A stretch of 63,427 nt of DNA. Source: Bacillota bacterium (GTDB taxonomy: Bacteria; Bacillota; Clostridia; Christensenellales; Aristaeellaceae). The number at the start of each line of letters is the position of its first letter. Position 1 is the first letter of the stretch. Where the stretch lies: assembly GCA_023416585.1 (NCBI GenBank), contig JAEZHM010000017.1:1-63427 (forward strand), written 5' to 3'. Below the pieces are notes generated by a model. It ran no database searches and was not told where the DNA came from. It was given only the letters and a program-made list of their open reading frames with translations. This document shows, one piece after another, positions 51,544-60,426 of this stretch. Position numbers and translations under genes: made by a program.

Positions 51544-52695
51544 TCAATGTTCTACATTGGTATGTGATCTTAAAAAATCCATCAGCTGTTTGAGGTTTTC
51601 CTTAGGAGTGGACTTGGGCCTTCCAAGGTTGGGCCTCGAGCCTTGCTTCAAGGCGATTTCCACAAAGCTTGGCTGTTTTCTGGCAGTATCCTTAAGGTCT
51701 GGCAGCAAATCCAGCAGTTCCTTTTCATCTTTTGCAAAGAAGCAACTTTGAAAACCGGCAGCCTTGGCGATGGGCGTAAAGGATACGTCCCCGCCGTTTA
51801 CCGGCATGCCACCAACACTTTCATGAGCGCCGTTGTTCAATACCACATGGATCAAGTTTTTACACGCGCATTGAGCCTCCACAAGAAGGCTGCCCAGGTG
51901 CATAAGGGCTGCTCCATCCCCGTCAAGGCACCAGACGGTGGTTAACGGCTTAGCCTTTGCGATGCCCATGGCAATCATGGAAGCGTGTCCCATGGAGCCG
52001 ACAGTGAGAAAATCACGGTCATGGCTTTGATGCAGCGCTTCCCTAAGCTCATAGACTTCCCTGGAGGTTTTGCCGGTGGTGCAGACAAATACATCGTCAC
52101 TTAACGCATGTGAAAGGATCAGCCGCAGCGCATCCTCCCGTAAAAGCGTATTTCGGCTTTGGAAAGCTGCTTTTTCGCCGCCCGACAATGCGCCTTTTCT
52201 TACAAGAAAGGCAACGCTCTTTCCCTGAAGGATTGATTTTTCCGCATGTGATACCATTTCCTTAAATTCAGGGATGGTCGTATCCGCCGTTAGGATAAAA
52301 GGCGGAAGTCCCATCAGCGACAGCATGGCAGGGGTGATTTCACCCTGGAATACATGCTGGGGCTCGTCATGCACGTTAGGCTCGCCCCGCCAGCCCACCA
52401 CAAAAACGCAGGGGATACCGTACACTTTTTCGTTCAGCAGCGAAATAACGGGATTGGCGGCATTGCCTATGCCACTGTTTTGCAGATACACAAGGGCCGG
52501 CTTGCCGGTGGCGATATAATGCCCCGCAGCCAGGCCCACCGCCGCGCCCTCGTTGGCGGCAACGATGTGGCTTCCGCCCACGCCAAACCGGGCATACAGC
52601 GTATCGCAAAGCGGTTGGAGAAGGGAATCCGGCACACCGGTATAAAGGCCGATGCCCAGCTTGGATATTTCCTGCAAAAATGCGGTGACGTCCAT
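51544..52695 (-). CDS. aepY: Phosphonopyruvate decarboxylase
   Basis: The 383-residue TPP enzyme combines the pyrimidine-binding half (IGLYTGVPDSLLQPLCDTL, ANEGAAVGLAAGHY) and the PP-binding half (WCLDGDGAALMHLGSLL, then a downstream Asn in VVLNNGAHESVGG). It converts phosphonopyruvate to phosphonoacetaldehyde and makes the pathway irreversible. ATG 52695 has AAAGGAC upstream and was chosen over an upstream in-frame start. It is the first gene of the phosphonate operon. Confidence 0.93.
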   Translation of the reverse strand: MDVTAFLQEISKLGIGLYTGVPDSLLQPLCDTLYARFGVGGSHIVAANEGAAVGLAAGHYIATGKPALVYLQNSGIGNAANPVISLLNEKVYGIPCVFVVGWRGEPNVHDEPQHVFQGEITPAMLSLMGLPPFILTADTTIPEFKEMVSHAEKSILQGKSVAFLVRKGALSGGEKAAFQSRNTLLREDALRLILSHALSDDVFVCTTGKTSREVYELREALHQSHDRDFLTVGSMGHASMIAMGIAKAKPLTTVWCLDGDGAALMHLGSLLVEAQCACKNLIHVVLNNGAHESVGGMPVNGGDVSFTPIAKAAGFQSCFFAKDEKELLDLLPDLKDTARKQPSFVEIALKQGSRPNLGRPKSTPKENLKQLMDFLRSHTNVEH

Positions 52696-52787
52696 ACTTG
52701 TCCTTTCAATAAGAACGTAAATGTGACAATAAATTATTTCAAAAGCAAACAACTGGCCTGATGCGGAAAAACTGACAAGCCAGTTGA

Positions 52788-52816
52788 ATTATAGCATGGC
52801 GGAAAATATATCACAA
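52788..52816 (-). promoter_or_regulatory. Promoter of the phosphonate operon, with leader hairpin
   Basis: On the minus strand TTGTGA (52811-52816) and TATAAT (52788-52793) are 17 nt apart. An 8-bp inverted repeat (CAACTGGC/GCCAGTTG, 52750-52786) lies in the leader and may be an operator or an RNA hairpin. Confidence 0.7.
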
Positions 52817-52980
52817 GTTTTGTTCGATGTTCATCAGAGAAGCGGTGTTTTAATGCAAGGAATACTTGGAGCAAGACGGAGAGCTGCAAATGGCATGTCC
52901 AGGATATGACTTATTTGACTCGAACCAGAGGTCCCATCGATATGAACGATGTACTCTGCCCAGGAACGGAAAACACAAGA

Positions 52981-53010
52981 ACGGGAGGGCCGAAGCCCTC
53001 CCGTATTTTA
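52981..53010 (-). terminator. Terminator of the methyltransferase gene
   Basis: A 10-bp perfect stem ACGGGAGGGC/GCCCTCCCGT with a 4-nt loop lies 4 nt after the stop codon. Confidence 0.75.
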
Positions 53011-53802
53011 GTTCTTGATCGCCCAGATCGTCGCGCGGTAAGTGGCCTCGTCCAGCGGTTCAGGAAGCGGATCGTCGGAATAATTCTTGTATGTCCGCTC
53101 GATGGAAAGACCTGCCTTTTTGAGCCAGCCGTATACCTGCCCCTGTGTCGGGATGTGCTTGTGCCATATCTCCGGCAAGATGAACCTTTCCCCGTTATTC
53201 TGCGTTATCTCGATATGGCTCGTGCCCGAACAGATGCGTGTTACAGGGTCGAAAACTGACCCGAAACTCACGGTCCTCCCGAACGTTCCCATATCGTCGA
53301 AGCCGTTAAAGTAGCTGCCCTCCCCAAGGCTGTTGAAAACCGCCGCGGGGTTATGGGTAAGGTCGAAGTCCAGATAGAGGCGCCCGCCGCGGCGAAGGGC
53401 GCGTGCCGCCTTGCTGATGAAGATTTCCTGAGCTTGCTCGTAATCCGCCGCTGCCTCGATGTTGATGAGAATGTTCCCCGCGAGGATAACGACATCATAA
53501 CCTTCGCCCCAGTCTTCCTCCAGCGCATCCGCCTTGAAGCAGTGCAGGCCGCCCAAGCCTTTTGAACGGTTGCAGCAGCGCAAAAGCATATGCTCGTCGA
53601 TATCGAATCCCGTCACAGTATGCCCTGCCTGTGCCAGCGGCACGCAGATGCGCCCTCCGCCGCAGGCAGGCTCAAGGATGCTTAAGGCCCCGTTGGTATG
53701 ATCGGAAAGTACCTTTAGAAGAAACTCCACGTCGTTTAACTGGTTTTCAAACTGCTCGTAAATGTGGGCATACCAATGTTTTGCGATGAATTCCCTGTTC
53801 AA
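53008..53802 (-). CDS. Class I SAM-dependent methyltransferase
   Basis: The 264-residue protein has motif I LEPACGGGRICVPLA, the acidic ligand of strand 2 (TGFDIDEHML), KADALEEDW and YDVVILAGNI. The C-terminal part has a beta-rich domain with GQVYGWLKKAGLSIE. The substrate is unknown. TTG 53802 is chosen because GGAGG lies 7 nt before it; the upstream ATG at 53817 has no ribosome-binding site. It is not obviously part of the phosphonate operon, which ends on the other side. Confidence 0.85.
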   Translation of the reverse strand: MNREFIAKHWYAHIYEQFENQLNDVEFLLKVLSDHTNGALSILEPACGGGRICVPLAQAGHTVTGFDIDEHMLLRCCNRSKGLGGLHCFKADALEEDWGEGYDVVILAGNILINIEAAADYEQAQEIFISKAARALRRGGRLYLDFDLTHNPAAVFNSLGEGSYFNGFDDMGTFGRTVSFGSVFDPVTRICSGTSHIEITQNNGERFILPEIWHKHIPTQGQVYGWLKKAGLSIERTYKNYSDDPLPEPLDEATYRATIWAIKN

Positions 53803-53829
53803 ACTGCTTCCTCCCATTTTGTCGGAGGG

Positions 53830-53886
53830 TCACAGCACAGTCACCCTCCGTATGATTTTGATGTCAACAGCGGCTGCATTACTCAT
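53830..53886 (-). CDS. Possible 18-residue leader peptide upstream of the methyltransferase gene
   Basis: ATG 53886 (GAAAGGGTG upstream) opens an 18-codon frame, MSNAAAVDIKIIRRVTVL, ending 28 nt before the methyltransferase start. It may be a chance frame. No attenuation structure is obvious. Confidence 0.25.
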   Translation of the reverse strand: MSNAAAVDIKIIRRVTVL

Positions 53887-54015
53887 GTCAAACACCCTTT
53901 CGTATTTAATTATCATAGTGCGTCAAATGCGTAGTAACGCACCTGAGCAGATGAAGTTATAACAACGGTACCACATATTGGATATTTTGTCCATCGTCAT
54001 ATTGTTGAAACGAAA

Positions 54016-54041
54016 AAAGGGAGGATACCGTTCCTCCCTTT
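54016..54041 (-). terminator. Terminator of the methionine operon
   Basis: AAAGGGAGG/CCTCCCTTT stem with an 8-nt loop, followed on the minus strand by T6. It lies beyond repeat copy B, which would thus be in the 3' untranslated region of the metH mRNA. Confidence 0.75.
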
Positions 54042-54115
54042 ACATACATGGAATCCATGCACCTTTATTGATTTCCCTATATGGGGATTCCCAAGGGATG
54101 TACCCCTTGGGCAGG

Positions 54116-54235
54116 GGTCCAGGGGTGAGTGAGCCGAGCGCCGCCGGTGGCGGATGAAGCGAGGCGAAGGAATCAAGCGAAGCAAGCGATGGGAGCGGCA
54201 GCGAACCAGCGCGACGATTGAGCTTGCGGATCTGA
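54116..54235 (-). repeat. Dispersed GC-rich repeat (copy B)
   Basis: This segment aligns with 27228-27360 over the palindrome GCGCCGCCGGTGGCGG, an AGGCGAAGGA stretch, GAGCGGCAGCGA and CGATTGAGC, with scattered differences. It has no coding potential of its own. Confidence 0.5.
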
Positions 54236-54247
54236 GTCCCCTGGTTA

Positions 54248-56617
54248 TTATGCAAATACTTTCATGGCATAGTTGACGGAGGCCATGGCATCCTTGCCGT
54301 AGAAATCAGCGCCTATTTGATGGGCATAGTCTTCCGTCAGCACCGCGCCGCCGACCATCACCATCGTTTCGGGCTTGCGCTCCCGAAGCAAGCGGATGGT
54401 TTTTTCCATGCCGGGCACGGTGGTGGTCATCAGCGCAGACAGACCCACCAGGCGTATGTCCTCCCGAACGGCAGTCTCCACTACGGCCTCCGCCGTAACA
54501 TCGCGGCCAAGGTCAATAATCTGAAAACCGTAATTTTCAAGAAGCACCTTCACGATATTCTTGCCGATATCGTGGATGTCCCCTTCCACAGTGGCCAGCA
54601 GGATTTTTCCCCTGCTTTTTGATTCCTGGCCGGATGCCAAAAGCGCAGCACGTATCCTGTCAAAGGCGGCCTTTGCGGCTTCAGCACTCATCAATAATTG
54701 AGGCAAAAACAGCTTGCCCGTTTCAAATCCGCTGCCCACTTTGGAAAGAGCAGGGATTAATTCTTCCTCCACCAGAGACAAGGGCGCGCGTCCCTCGTCA
54801 AGCATCGCCTGCGCCGCATGGCCGGCCTGGGCAGCTAGCCCTTTAAGCACCGCATCCATAAGGCTTGGTTCCCCGCGACCAGCGGCGGGAACGGAGGATG
54901 CTTCCTGGCCCCCGAAAGCGGAGATATAAGCCTCAAATTGCTCATCCCGCCCGGCGATGGCGGAACCGGCAACATACGCTTCCATCATGGGCGCAGAATG
55001 GGGATTCAGGATGGCCGCATCCAGCCCGGCGGCCAAGGCCATGGCGAAGAAAGCAGCGTTCAGCTTTTCCCGCCGGGGCAGGCCGAAGGACACATTGGAT
55101 ACACCCAGAATCGTATGAAGGCCCAGTTCCTGCTTGGCCCTTTTTATGGTTTCCATGGTGGTCAAAGCAGCGTTTAAGTCGGTGCTGACGGTCATGGTCA
55201 GCCCGTCCAGCAGGATATCCTTTTTCGGAATGCCGTGCCTTTGCGCTTCTTCCAGTATCTTTCTAGCAATTGCTATGCGCCCCTCCGCCGTTAAGGGGAT
55301 GCCCGATTCATCGAGCGGAAGTGCCACCACAGCGCCGCCGTATTTTTTGACCAAGGGAAAGACAGCAGCCATGGAAGATGCCTTGCCGGTGACGGAGTTG
55401 ACCAGCGCCTTGCCGTTGTAAGCGCGCAAGGCCTGCTCCAAAGCTTTAGGATCGGCGGTATCGATTTGCAGCGGCAAGTCGGTAACGGCCTGCAAACCAT
55501 GAACCGCCTGCGCAAGCACATTTGGTTCGTCGATCCCGGGCAGGCCTACGTTTACATCCAGCATATGGGCGCCGCTTTCCTGCTGCAATACGGCCTCCTG
55601 CTGGAGATAAGCCATGTCCCCTTCCTTCAGCGCCTGCTTTAAACGTGGCTTGCCGGTGGGATTGATCCGCTCGCCGATTAGAACAGGCAGTTTTCCAAAT
55701 ACTACGGATTTCCCATAAGAACAGACAATGGTATCATCTTTTATCACGATGGGCTTGGGCTTTTGATCTTTCAGCCTTAAGATCATGGCCTCCATATGAT
55801 CAGGCGTGGTGCCGCAGCAGCCGCCTAGCATGAAGGGGCCAAGCCGGGCCAGCTCTTCCATCTCCTCAGCGAATGCCTCAGGAGAAAGTAAAAAGCGTGT
55901 TTTCCCATTTTCCAGATGCGGAAGGCCGGCATTGGGGCAGACCTGAACCGGCAGGGAAGTACATGCCATCATTTTTTGCAATAGCGGAAGCATTTGCCTG
56001 GGTCCCAGGCCGCAGTTGAGGCCCAAGGCTGTAACGCCCAGCCCTTCCAGCATGGCAACCATGCCGGGAATATCGCCACCTGTAAGAAGTTTTTCGTTTT
56101 CATTTACCATCATGGTAACAACGATGGGCAGGTTTGTCCGCTCCCGGCAGCCAAGAACAGCAGCCTTTATTTCGTAACTGTCGGACATGGTCTCAATGAA
56201 GATCACGTCCGCCCCTGCCTGTGCCCCGTTTTCCGCCATATCTCCAAACAGCGTTACCGCCGTTTCAAAGGGCAAATCGCCAAAGGGCCGCAAAAGCTTG
56301 CCGGTTGGCCCCAAATCCAGCGCCACGATCCCCCGGCCCGCGTTTTTAACAGCTTCCCTCACCAAGGATACGCCAGCGCGCACTACCTCATACGACTGGC
56401 CGCCAAAATGAAGCGCGTCCGCGCCGAAGGAGTTGGCGGTGATGATGTCGCAGCCTGCCGCGAGGTAGGCTACATGCACTTTGCGCACACGGTCGGGATG
56501 CATTAGATTCCATGACCCCGGAGGCTGTCCGCCTATAAGGCCCATGCTTTGCAGCATTGTACCCAATCCACCATCCACAAACAAGAACCGTGTTCCAAGC
56601 ATCTTCTCAAAATTCAT
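54248..56617 (-). CDS. metH: Cobalamin-dependent methionine synthase, lacking activation domain
   Basis: The 789-residue enzyme has a homocysteine-binding domain (1 to about 290; zinc Cys in LNCGLGP and GGCCGTTP), a methyl-THF-binding domain (about 320-570, VLIGERINPTGKP), a cap domain and a B12-binding domain with the lower-ligand motif EGDIHDIGKNI. The C-terminal SAM-binding activation domain of classic MetH is absent; it is encoded by the preceding gene. It methylates homocysteine from methyl-THF. ATG 56617 is preferred (GGGAGG 7 nt before); the ATG at 56623 is too close to that site. Confidence 0.95.
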   Translation of the reverse strand: MNFEKMLGTRFLFVDGGLGTMLQSMGLIGGQPPGSWNLMHPDRVRKVHVAYLAAGCDIITANSFGADALHFGGQSYEVVRAGVSLVREAVKNAGRGIVALDLGPTGKLLRPFGDLPFETAVTLFGDMAENGAQAGADVIFIETMSDSYEIKAAVLGCRERTNLPIVVTMMVNENEKLLTGGDIPGMVAMLEGLGVTALGLNCGLGPRQMLPLLQKMMACTSLPVQVCPNAGLPHLENGKTRFLLSPEAFAEEMEELARLGPFMLGGCCGTTPDHMEAMILRLKDQKPKPIVIKDDTIVCSYGKSVVFGKLPVLIGERINPTGKPRLKQALKEGDMAYLQQEAVLQQESGAHMLDVNVGLPGIDEPNVLAQAVHGLQAVTDLPLQIDTADPKALEQALRAYNGKALVNSVTGKASSMAAVFPLVKKYGGAVVALPLDESGIPLTAEGRIAIARKILEEAQRHGIPKKDILLDGLTMTVSTDLNAALTTMETIKRAKQELGLHTILGVSNVSFGLPRREKLNAAFFAMALAAGLDAAILNPHSAPMMEAYVAGSAIAGRDEQFEAYISAFGGQEASSVPAAGRGEPSLMDAVLKGLAAQAGHAAQAMLDEGRAPLSLVEEELIPALSKVGSGFETGKLFLPQLLMSAEAAKAAFDRIRAALLASGQESKSRGKILLATVEGDIHDIGKNIVKVLLENYGFQIIDLGRDVTAEAVVETAVREDIRLVGLSALMTTTVPGMEKTIRLLRERKPETMVMVGGAVLTEDYAHQIGADFYGKDAMASVNYAMKVFA

Positions 56618-56619
56618 CT

Positions 56620-57264
56620 TCATTCCTCCCGGAAAGGGCAGACCATGTTCGGGCACTTTTGGCAAACCTGACAGCAGGCGGTTTGTTTTTCCGGCGACAG
56701 GCCCAGGATGGCTGTCACCGATTTTGTGGGGGTAAGCATATAATCCGCAGTCAGGCCAAGGCCGATACGCTTGCCGGCTTCCAGCAGATTGAGCAGTTCC
56801 CCCTGGCAATCAAGGGTAAGATCGCCGTAGCCGGGGCTGAACCTTGGCCTAAGGTACAAGGTTTCCTTTTGAAGCTCCCGGGCCAGCGCTTCCCCCACAT
56901 CATTCAGATACGCTTCCAGCTTGGCCGCAGCCGATGCCTGCAATACTACCGCCCGGCTCATATGGGAAACAGATGCACGTCGGATCAACTGATCCGCCTG
57001 CACGCCCAAGGTAGCCGCCAGCAGTATGGCCTCCCGGCAGCCGGCCAAATGGGCGGACAAACTTTTGCTTTCCATTGCAAGGCTGCCAATGCGCACGTTG
57101 TTTTCCGAGAAAAAGAGAGGCAGCCGAAGAAGCACGTGGCGGGGCATAACGGATGAAAATTCCTTTATGGATTCCTCCACCAGCACGGCGGTAGATTCAT
57201 CCAGCTCTTTTCCACGATAACCCAGGTATTTGGCTATGGTCTTGCGGCTTATTTCGCCTTCCAT
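56620..57264 (-). CDS. Separate MetH activation (reactivation) domain protein
   Basis: The 214-residue protein has the MetH AdoMet-binding activation fold: helix-rich start, then RFSPGYGDLTLDCQ, GLGLTADYMLTPTKSV and a C-terminal Cys cluster (CCQVCQKCPNMVC). In split systems this protein supplies SAM for reductive methylation of oxidised cob(II)alamin of MetH. The four or more closing cysteines could bind an iron-sulphur or zinc centre, an addition to the E. coli domain. It ends 2 nt before metH. Confidence 0.9.
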   Translation of the reverse strand: MEGEISRKTIAKYLGYRGKELDESTAVLVEESIKEFSSVMPRHVLLRLPLFFSENNVRIGSLAMESKSLSAHLAGCREAILLAATLGVQADQLIRRASVSHMSRAVVLQASAAAKLEAYLNDVGEALARELQKETLYLRPRFSPGYGDLTLDCQGELLNLLEAGKRIGLGLTADYMLTPTKSVTAILGLSPEKQTACCQVCQKCPNMVCPFREE

Positions 57265-57266
57265 GA

Positions 57267-58133
57267 CTATTCACCCAGAATATCCGAAAGGTTCTGAAAA
57301 ATGGCGGCGGCAATTTGCGGGCGGTTCATGGTATAGATATGTATGTTGTTTACTCCGTTTGCAATGAGGTCAATGATTTGCTCGGTGGCAAAAGCGATGC
57401 CCGCCTGGCGCATGGCCTTGGGATTTTGAGAAAACCTGTCCACAATAGCGGCAAAGCGGGGCGGAAGCGACGCGCCGGACAGCGAGCAGATGCGCTTGAT
57501 CTGGCCGGCGTTCACCACCGGCATGATCCCGGCTGCCACGGGAACAGAAATGCCCTTTTGCAGCGCCCGGAAAAGAAAGTTGTAGAGGATGTTGTTGTCA
57601 AAAAACATTTGCGTCGTCAGAAAGTCGGCTCCGGCATCCACCTTGCGGCGAAGGTTGTCCAAGTCTTTATCTTTTGAGGGCGATTCGGGATGGCCTTCCG
57701 GATAGCAGGCCGCGCCTATACAAAAGCTGCCGGATTCCTTCACTTGGGACACCAGTTCGGAAGCATATCTAAACTGCCTGGGACCGGGAAAAACCATACC
57801 TTCGGGGATATCACCCCGTAGCGCCAGAATGTTTTCAATACCTTCCGCCGATAATTCATTCAGCCTTTGGCGGATTTGATCCATGGTGGATGCGGCGCAA
57901 GTCAAGTGGTAAAGCGGCGTGCAGCCCGCATCCTTTACCGCCTTGGCAATTTCCAGTGTGTGGGCAGCGGTGTTCCCCGCTGCGCCATAAGTAACGCTGA
58001 CAAAAGCCGGTGCAAGGGCGGCAATTTCCCTGGCCACGTTCACCGCCTGGGTAAGACCCGAAAATTCCTTGGGCGGGAAGATTTCGCAGGAAATGTGAAC
58101 CCTGCCATCCTTGAGGAGGGAAGGAATACGCAT
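57267..58133 (-). CDS. metF: Methylenetetrahydrofolate reductase
   Basis: The 288-residue TIM-barrel flavoprotein has the signatures HISCEIFPPKE, FVSVTYGAAGN, HLTCA, LALRGDIPEG, LTTQMFFDN and VPVAAGIMPV. It reduces methylene-THF to methyl-THF for MetH. It starts 3 nt after metA and ends 2 nt before the activation gene, so the four genes are one operon. Confidence 0.95.
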   Translation of the reverse strand: MRIPSLLKDGRVHISCEIFPPKEFSGLTQAVNVAREIAALAPAFVSVTYGAAGNTAAHTLEIAKAVKDAGCTPLYHLTCAASTMDQIRQRLNELSAEGIENILALRGDIPEGMVFPGPRQFRYASELVSQVKESGSFCIGAACYPEGHPESPSKDKDLDNLRRKVDAGADFLTTQMFFDNNILYNFLFRALQKGISVPVAAGIMPVVNAGQIKRICSLSGASLPPRFAAIVDRFSQNPKAMRQAGIAFATEQIIDLIANGVNNIHIYTMNRPQIAAAIFQNLSDILGE

Positions 58134-58136
58134 GTG

Positions 58137-59069
58137 TTACCGCCCCCCTTTGAAGGCCAGATCGCTGAGCTTGTAAGGCGTTTCCTGATAAACGTAATAG
58201 TTCAGCCAGTTTGCAAACAGCAGATTTGCATGGCTGCGCCAGCGTACTACCGGTTCGTTTTTCGGGTCATCCTGGGGAAAATAATACTTGGGCACCTGTA
58301 TTTCCAGGCCTTTGCCCACATCACGGAAATATTCATTGGCCAGAGTATTGGCGTTGTATTCGCTGTGGCCGGTGGCAAACACCCGGCGACCGTTAAGGCT
58401 TGCGATCAGGCCCATGCCGGATTCCTCGGAGGCTGCAAGAACATTCAGATCCGGGCAGGCCAACACCTCTTCTTCCACAAGTCCAGTATGGCGGCTGACG
58501 GGGATATGAAATATATCATCGAATCCCCGCACCAGTTTGGAATCCTTGATAAGCACCTTGTGGGGGAATACGCCGAACATTTTTTGGGGCAGCGGCCGCT
58601 TGTGAATGCCGTAGTGGTAATGCAGCCCCGCCTGGGCAGCCCAGCAGATGAAAAGCGTGCTGAAGGCCCGCTCGTCGGCCCAGGCCATGATATTTTGCAG
58701 CTCCTGCCAGTAATGTACGTCTTCAAAATCAAGCTTTTCCACCGGCGCGCCGGTAATGATCACACCGTCAAAATATTCGTTTTTCACATCCGCAAAGGTG
58801 CGGTAGAAGGCAGACAAATGCTGATAATCCACATTGCGGGAATTGTAGCTTTCCGTATGCAAAAGCGTTATTTCCACCTGTAAAGGCGTATTGCCAATCA
58901 GGCGCAAAAGCTGTGTTTCCGTATCTTCTTTGGTGGGCATCAGGTTGAGGATTGCAATATGAAGCGGCCGTATATCCTGAGAGGAAGACCGTTTTTCCGT
59001 CATCACAAATATGTTTTCCTGCGTAAGGATTCTGGTAGCCGGAAGCGCATCGGGAATTTTGACGGGCAT
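58137..59069 (-). CDS. metA: Homoserine O-acyltransferase MetA
   Basis: The 310-residue enzyme has the MetA/HTS fold: PLHIAILNLMPTKEDTETQLL, the catalytic Cys in LFICWAAQAGLHY, and the His/Glu region ATGHSEYNANTL. It acylates homoserine (acetyl donor is likely in Firmicutes) to enter methionine synthesis. ATG 59069 has AAGGAGG 8 nt before. The next step enzymes (MetB/MetY) are not here. Confidence 0.93.
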   Translation of the reverse strand: MPVKIPDALPATRILTQENIFVMTEKRSSSQDIRPLHIAILNLMPTKEDTETQLLRLIGNTPLQVEITLLHTESYNSRNVDYQHLSAFYRTFADVKNEYFDGVIITGAPVEKLDFEDVHYWQELQNIMAWADERAFSTLFICWAAQAGLHYHYGIHKRPLPQKMFGVFPHKVLIKDSKLVRGFDDIFHIPVSRHTGLVEEEVLACPDLNVLAASEESGMGLIASLNGRRVFATGHSEYNANTLANEYFRDVGKGLEIQVPKYYFPQDDPKNEPVVRWRSHANLLFANWLNYYVYQETPYKLSDLAFKGGR

Positions 59070-59104
59070 ATGCAGGACCTCCTTGTCCTTGAGCTTGACT
59101 TTTT

Positions 59105-59180
59105 CAAAAAAGCCATCCCAGAAAAAGGGATGGGCTTTCGGCATGGCTGGATTGTATCATTTCCTAGTAAAGTTGTCAAT
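59105..59180 (-). promoter_or_regulatory. metA promoter and 5' leader hairpin
   Basis: On the minus strand TTGACA (59174-59179) and TACAAT (59151-59156) are 17 nt apart. Almost at once the transcript enters a hairpin (GAAAGCCCATCCC/GGGATGGCTTTTTT, about 59105-59140) with a T-tract, which resembles an early terminator. The metA frame is open through it from an ATG at 59144. I find no SAM (S-box) riboswitch. Confidence 0.75.
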
Positions 59181-59235
59181 AATCTATCTTTTTCTGGAAA
59201 ACAGGCCGCATAAACTTCCCACCATCCATTTGTCA

Positions 59236-59264
59236 TTGACGATTGTCCGGCAACAGGATACAAT
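59236..59264 (+). promoter_or_regulatory. Promoter of the E2-like acyltransferase gene
   Basis: TTGACG (59236-59241) and TACAAT (59259-59264) are separated by 17 nt. Confidence 0.8.
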
Positions 59265-59396
59265 AGCTTTGCGCGGCAAAGTGACGGAAAGCTCTGGCGG
59301 TCTATGCGCCTGAGCCGCTGTTTTATTCATTCATTTCGCAATTATCAAAGTTTGCCGCCCTTTTGAAAAAGTCCAAATTTGGAAAGGAAGGATCGC

Positions 59397-60314
59397 ATGT
59401 TCGGATTCCGGCCTGAAGGGCGCAGATTCAAGCATAAGGACCCTATCATCCAGGCAACCCCGTATTTCATGCCGCAGCGCGTAGACGCCCAGGTATTTTT
59501 GCAGCAGGAATTGGATTATGAAATCCTAGCCCGGTATATTGCCGATCAAAGCGCCAAGGGCAATAAGATCACGTTCATGCAGTTGATTATCGCCGCTTAT
59601 GTGCGCGGCGTCTCCCAATTTCCTGAGATCAATCGCTTCATCATGAATAAACAGCTATACTCCCGCAAGGAACTGTCCGTCTCCTTCGCTCTGCTTCGTG
59701 ACACGAAGGATGATACCATTGAGGAGACCACCATCAAGCTGTTTTTTGATCCTACGGATACCATTTACGATGTGGCGCAGCGCATAAGCGAGGCGATTGC
59801 GGCCAACCGGCCCATGGAGGAAAGCAATGGCACCATGAAATTTGCAAGGTTCATGCTTTCGATGCCGGTTCTGCCCAACGCCGTCATGGGTCTGGTCAAA
59901 ATTTTGGACCGCTACGGACTTTTACCCAAGATGCTGATTGATTTGAGCCCTTTCCACGCGGGATTGTGGATCACCAATATGGCTTCCATCGGCATGCATT
60001 CGGTCTACCACCACATTTATAACTTTGGCAACAGCAGTATGTTTTTGAGCATGGGCACCATAGAGCGCAAAACTGGCATTGCGCCAGATGGAAAAATTAC
60101 GCGCAAGCGTACGCTGCCCATTGGCGTAACAGCTGACGAACGTATATGCGCAGGTGCTATGTATGCAAGGGTGTTTGCCACCATGCTGCATTGCCTGAAG
60201 CATCCGGAAGAGTTGGAAGAGCCGCCAGTTGGGGTACGCTATGATCCCCGGTGCGAATATCATGTGCCCAAACCGGGCAGGCCATCCACTATGGATAAGG
60301 AAATAAGCGCTTAA
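59397..60314 (+). CDS. 2-oxoacid dehydrogenase E2-like acyltransferase (CAT-fold) without catalytic His/Asp
   Basis: The 305-residue protein is the catalytic-domain fold only, without lipoyl or peripheral-binding domains. It has FMQLIIAAYVRGVSQFPEIN and, at the C-terminal catalytic position, TADERICAGAMYA in place of the usual DHRVIDGA. The catalytic His is Glu and the Asp is Ala. It may be a transport/binding relative or a dead enzyme that kept another role. GGAAAGGAAGG precedes ATG. Monocistronic with a terminator after it. Confidence 0.8.
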   Translation: MFGFRPEGRRFKHKDPIIQATPYFMPQRVDAQVFLQQELDYEILARYIADQSAKGNKITFMQLIIAAYVRGVSQFPEINRFIMNKQLYSRKELSVSFALLRDTKDDTIEETTIKLFFDPTDTIYDVAQRISEAIAANRPMEESNGTMKFARFMLSMPVLPNAVMGLVKILDRYGLLPKMLIDLSPFHAGLWITNMASIGMHSVYHHIYNFGNSSMFLSMGTIERKTGIAPDGKITRKRTLPIGVTADERICAGAMYARVFATMLHCLKHPEELEEPPVGVRYDPRCEYHVPKPGRPSTMDKEISA

Positions 60315-60345
60315 GCCCAAAAGGTTTTGCCGAAAATCAAAGAAA

Positions 60346-60379
60346 GGCCCCGCTTAAAAAAAAGGAAGCAGGGCCTTTT
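60346..60379 (+). terminator. Terminator of the acyltransferase gene
   Basis: GGCCCCGCTT/AAGCAGGGCC stem with one mismatch, then TTTT. Confidence 0.75.
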
Positions 60380-60426
60380 CGCATGAATTGATGTATTCAC
60401 CCAAACTAGCCTTCAAAAAATCCCCA

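Noticed and set aside
57867..58883. 338-codon plus-strand frame opposite metF/metA
   Set aside because: It spans two real genes antisense, with no RBS and no domain.
59105..59400. SAM (S-box) riboswitch before metA
   Set aside because: The conserved core (the GAUGAAACC-type segments) is not seen; the promoter is only about 80 nt before the start codon, too close for an S-box.
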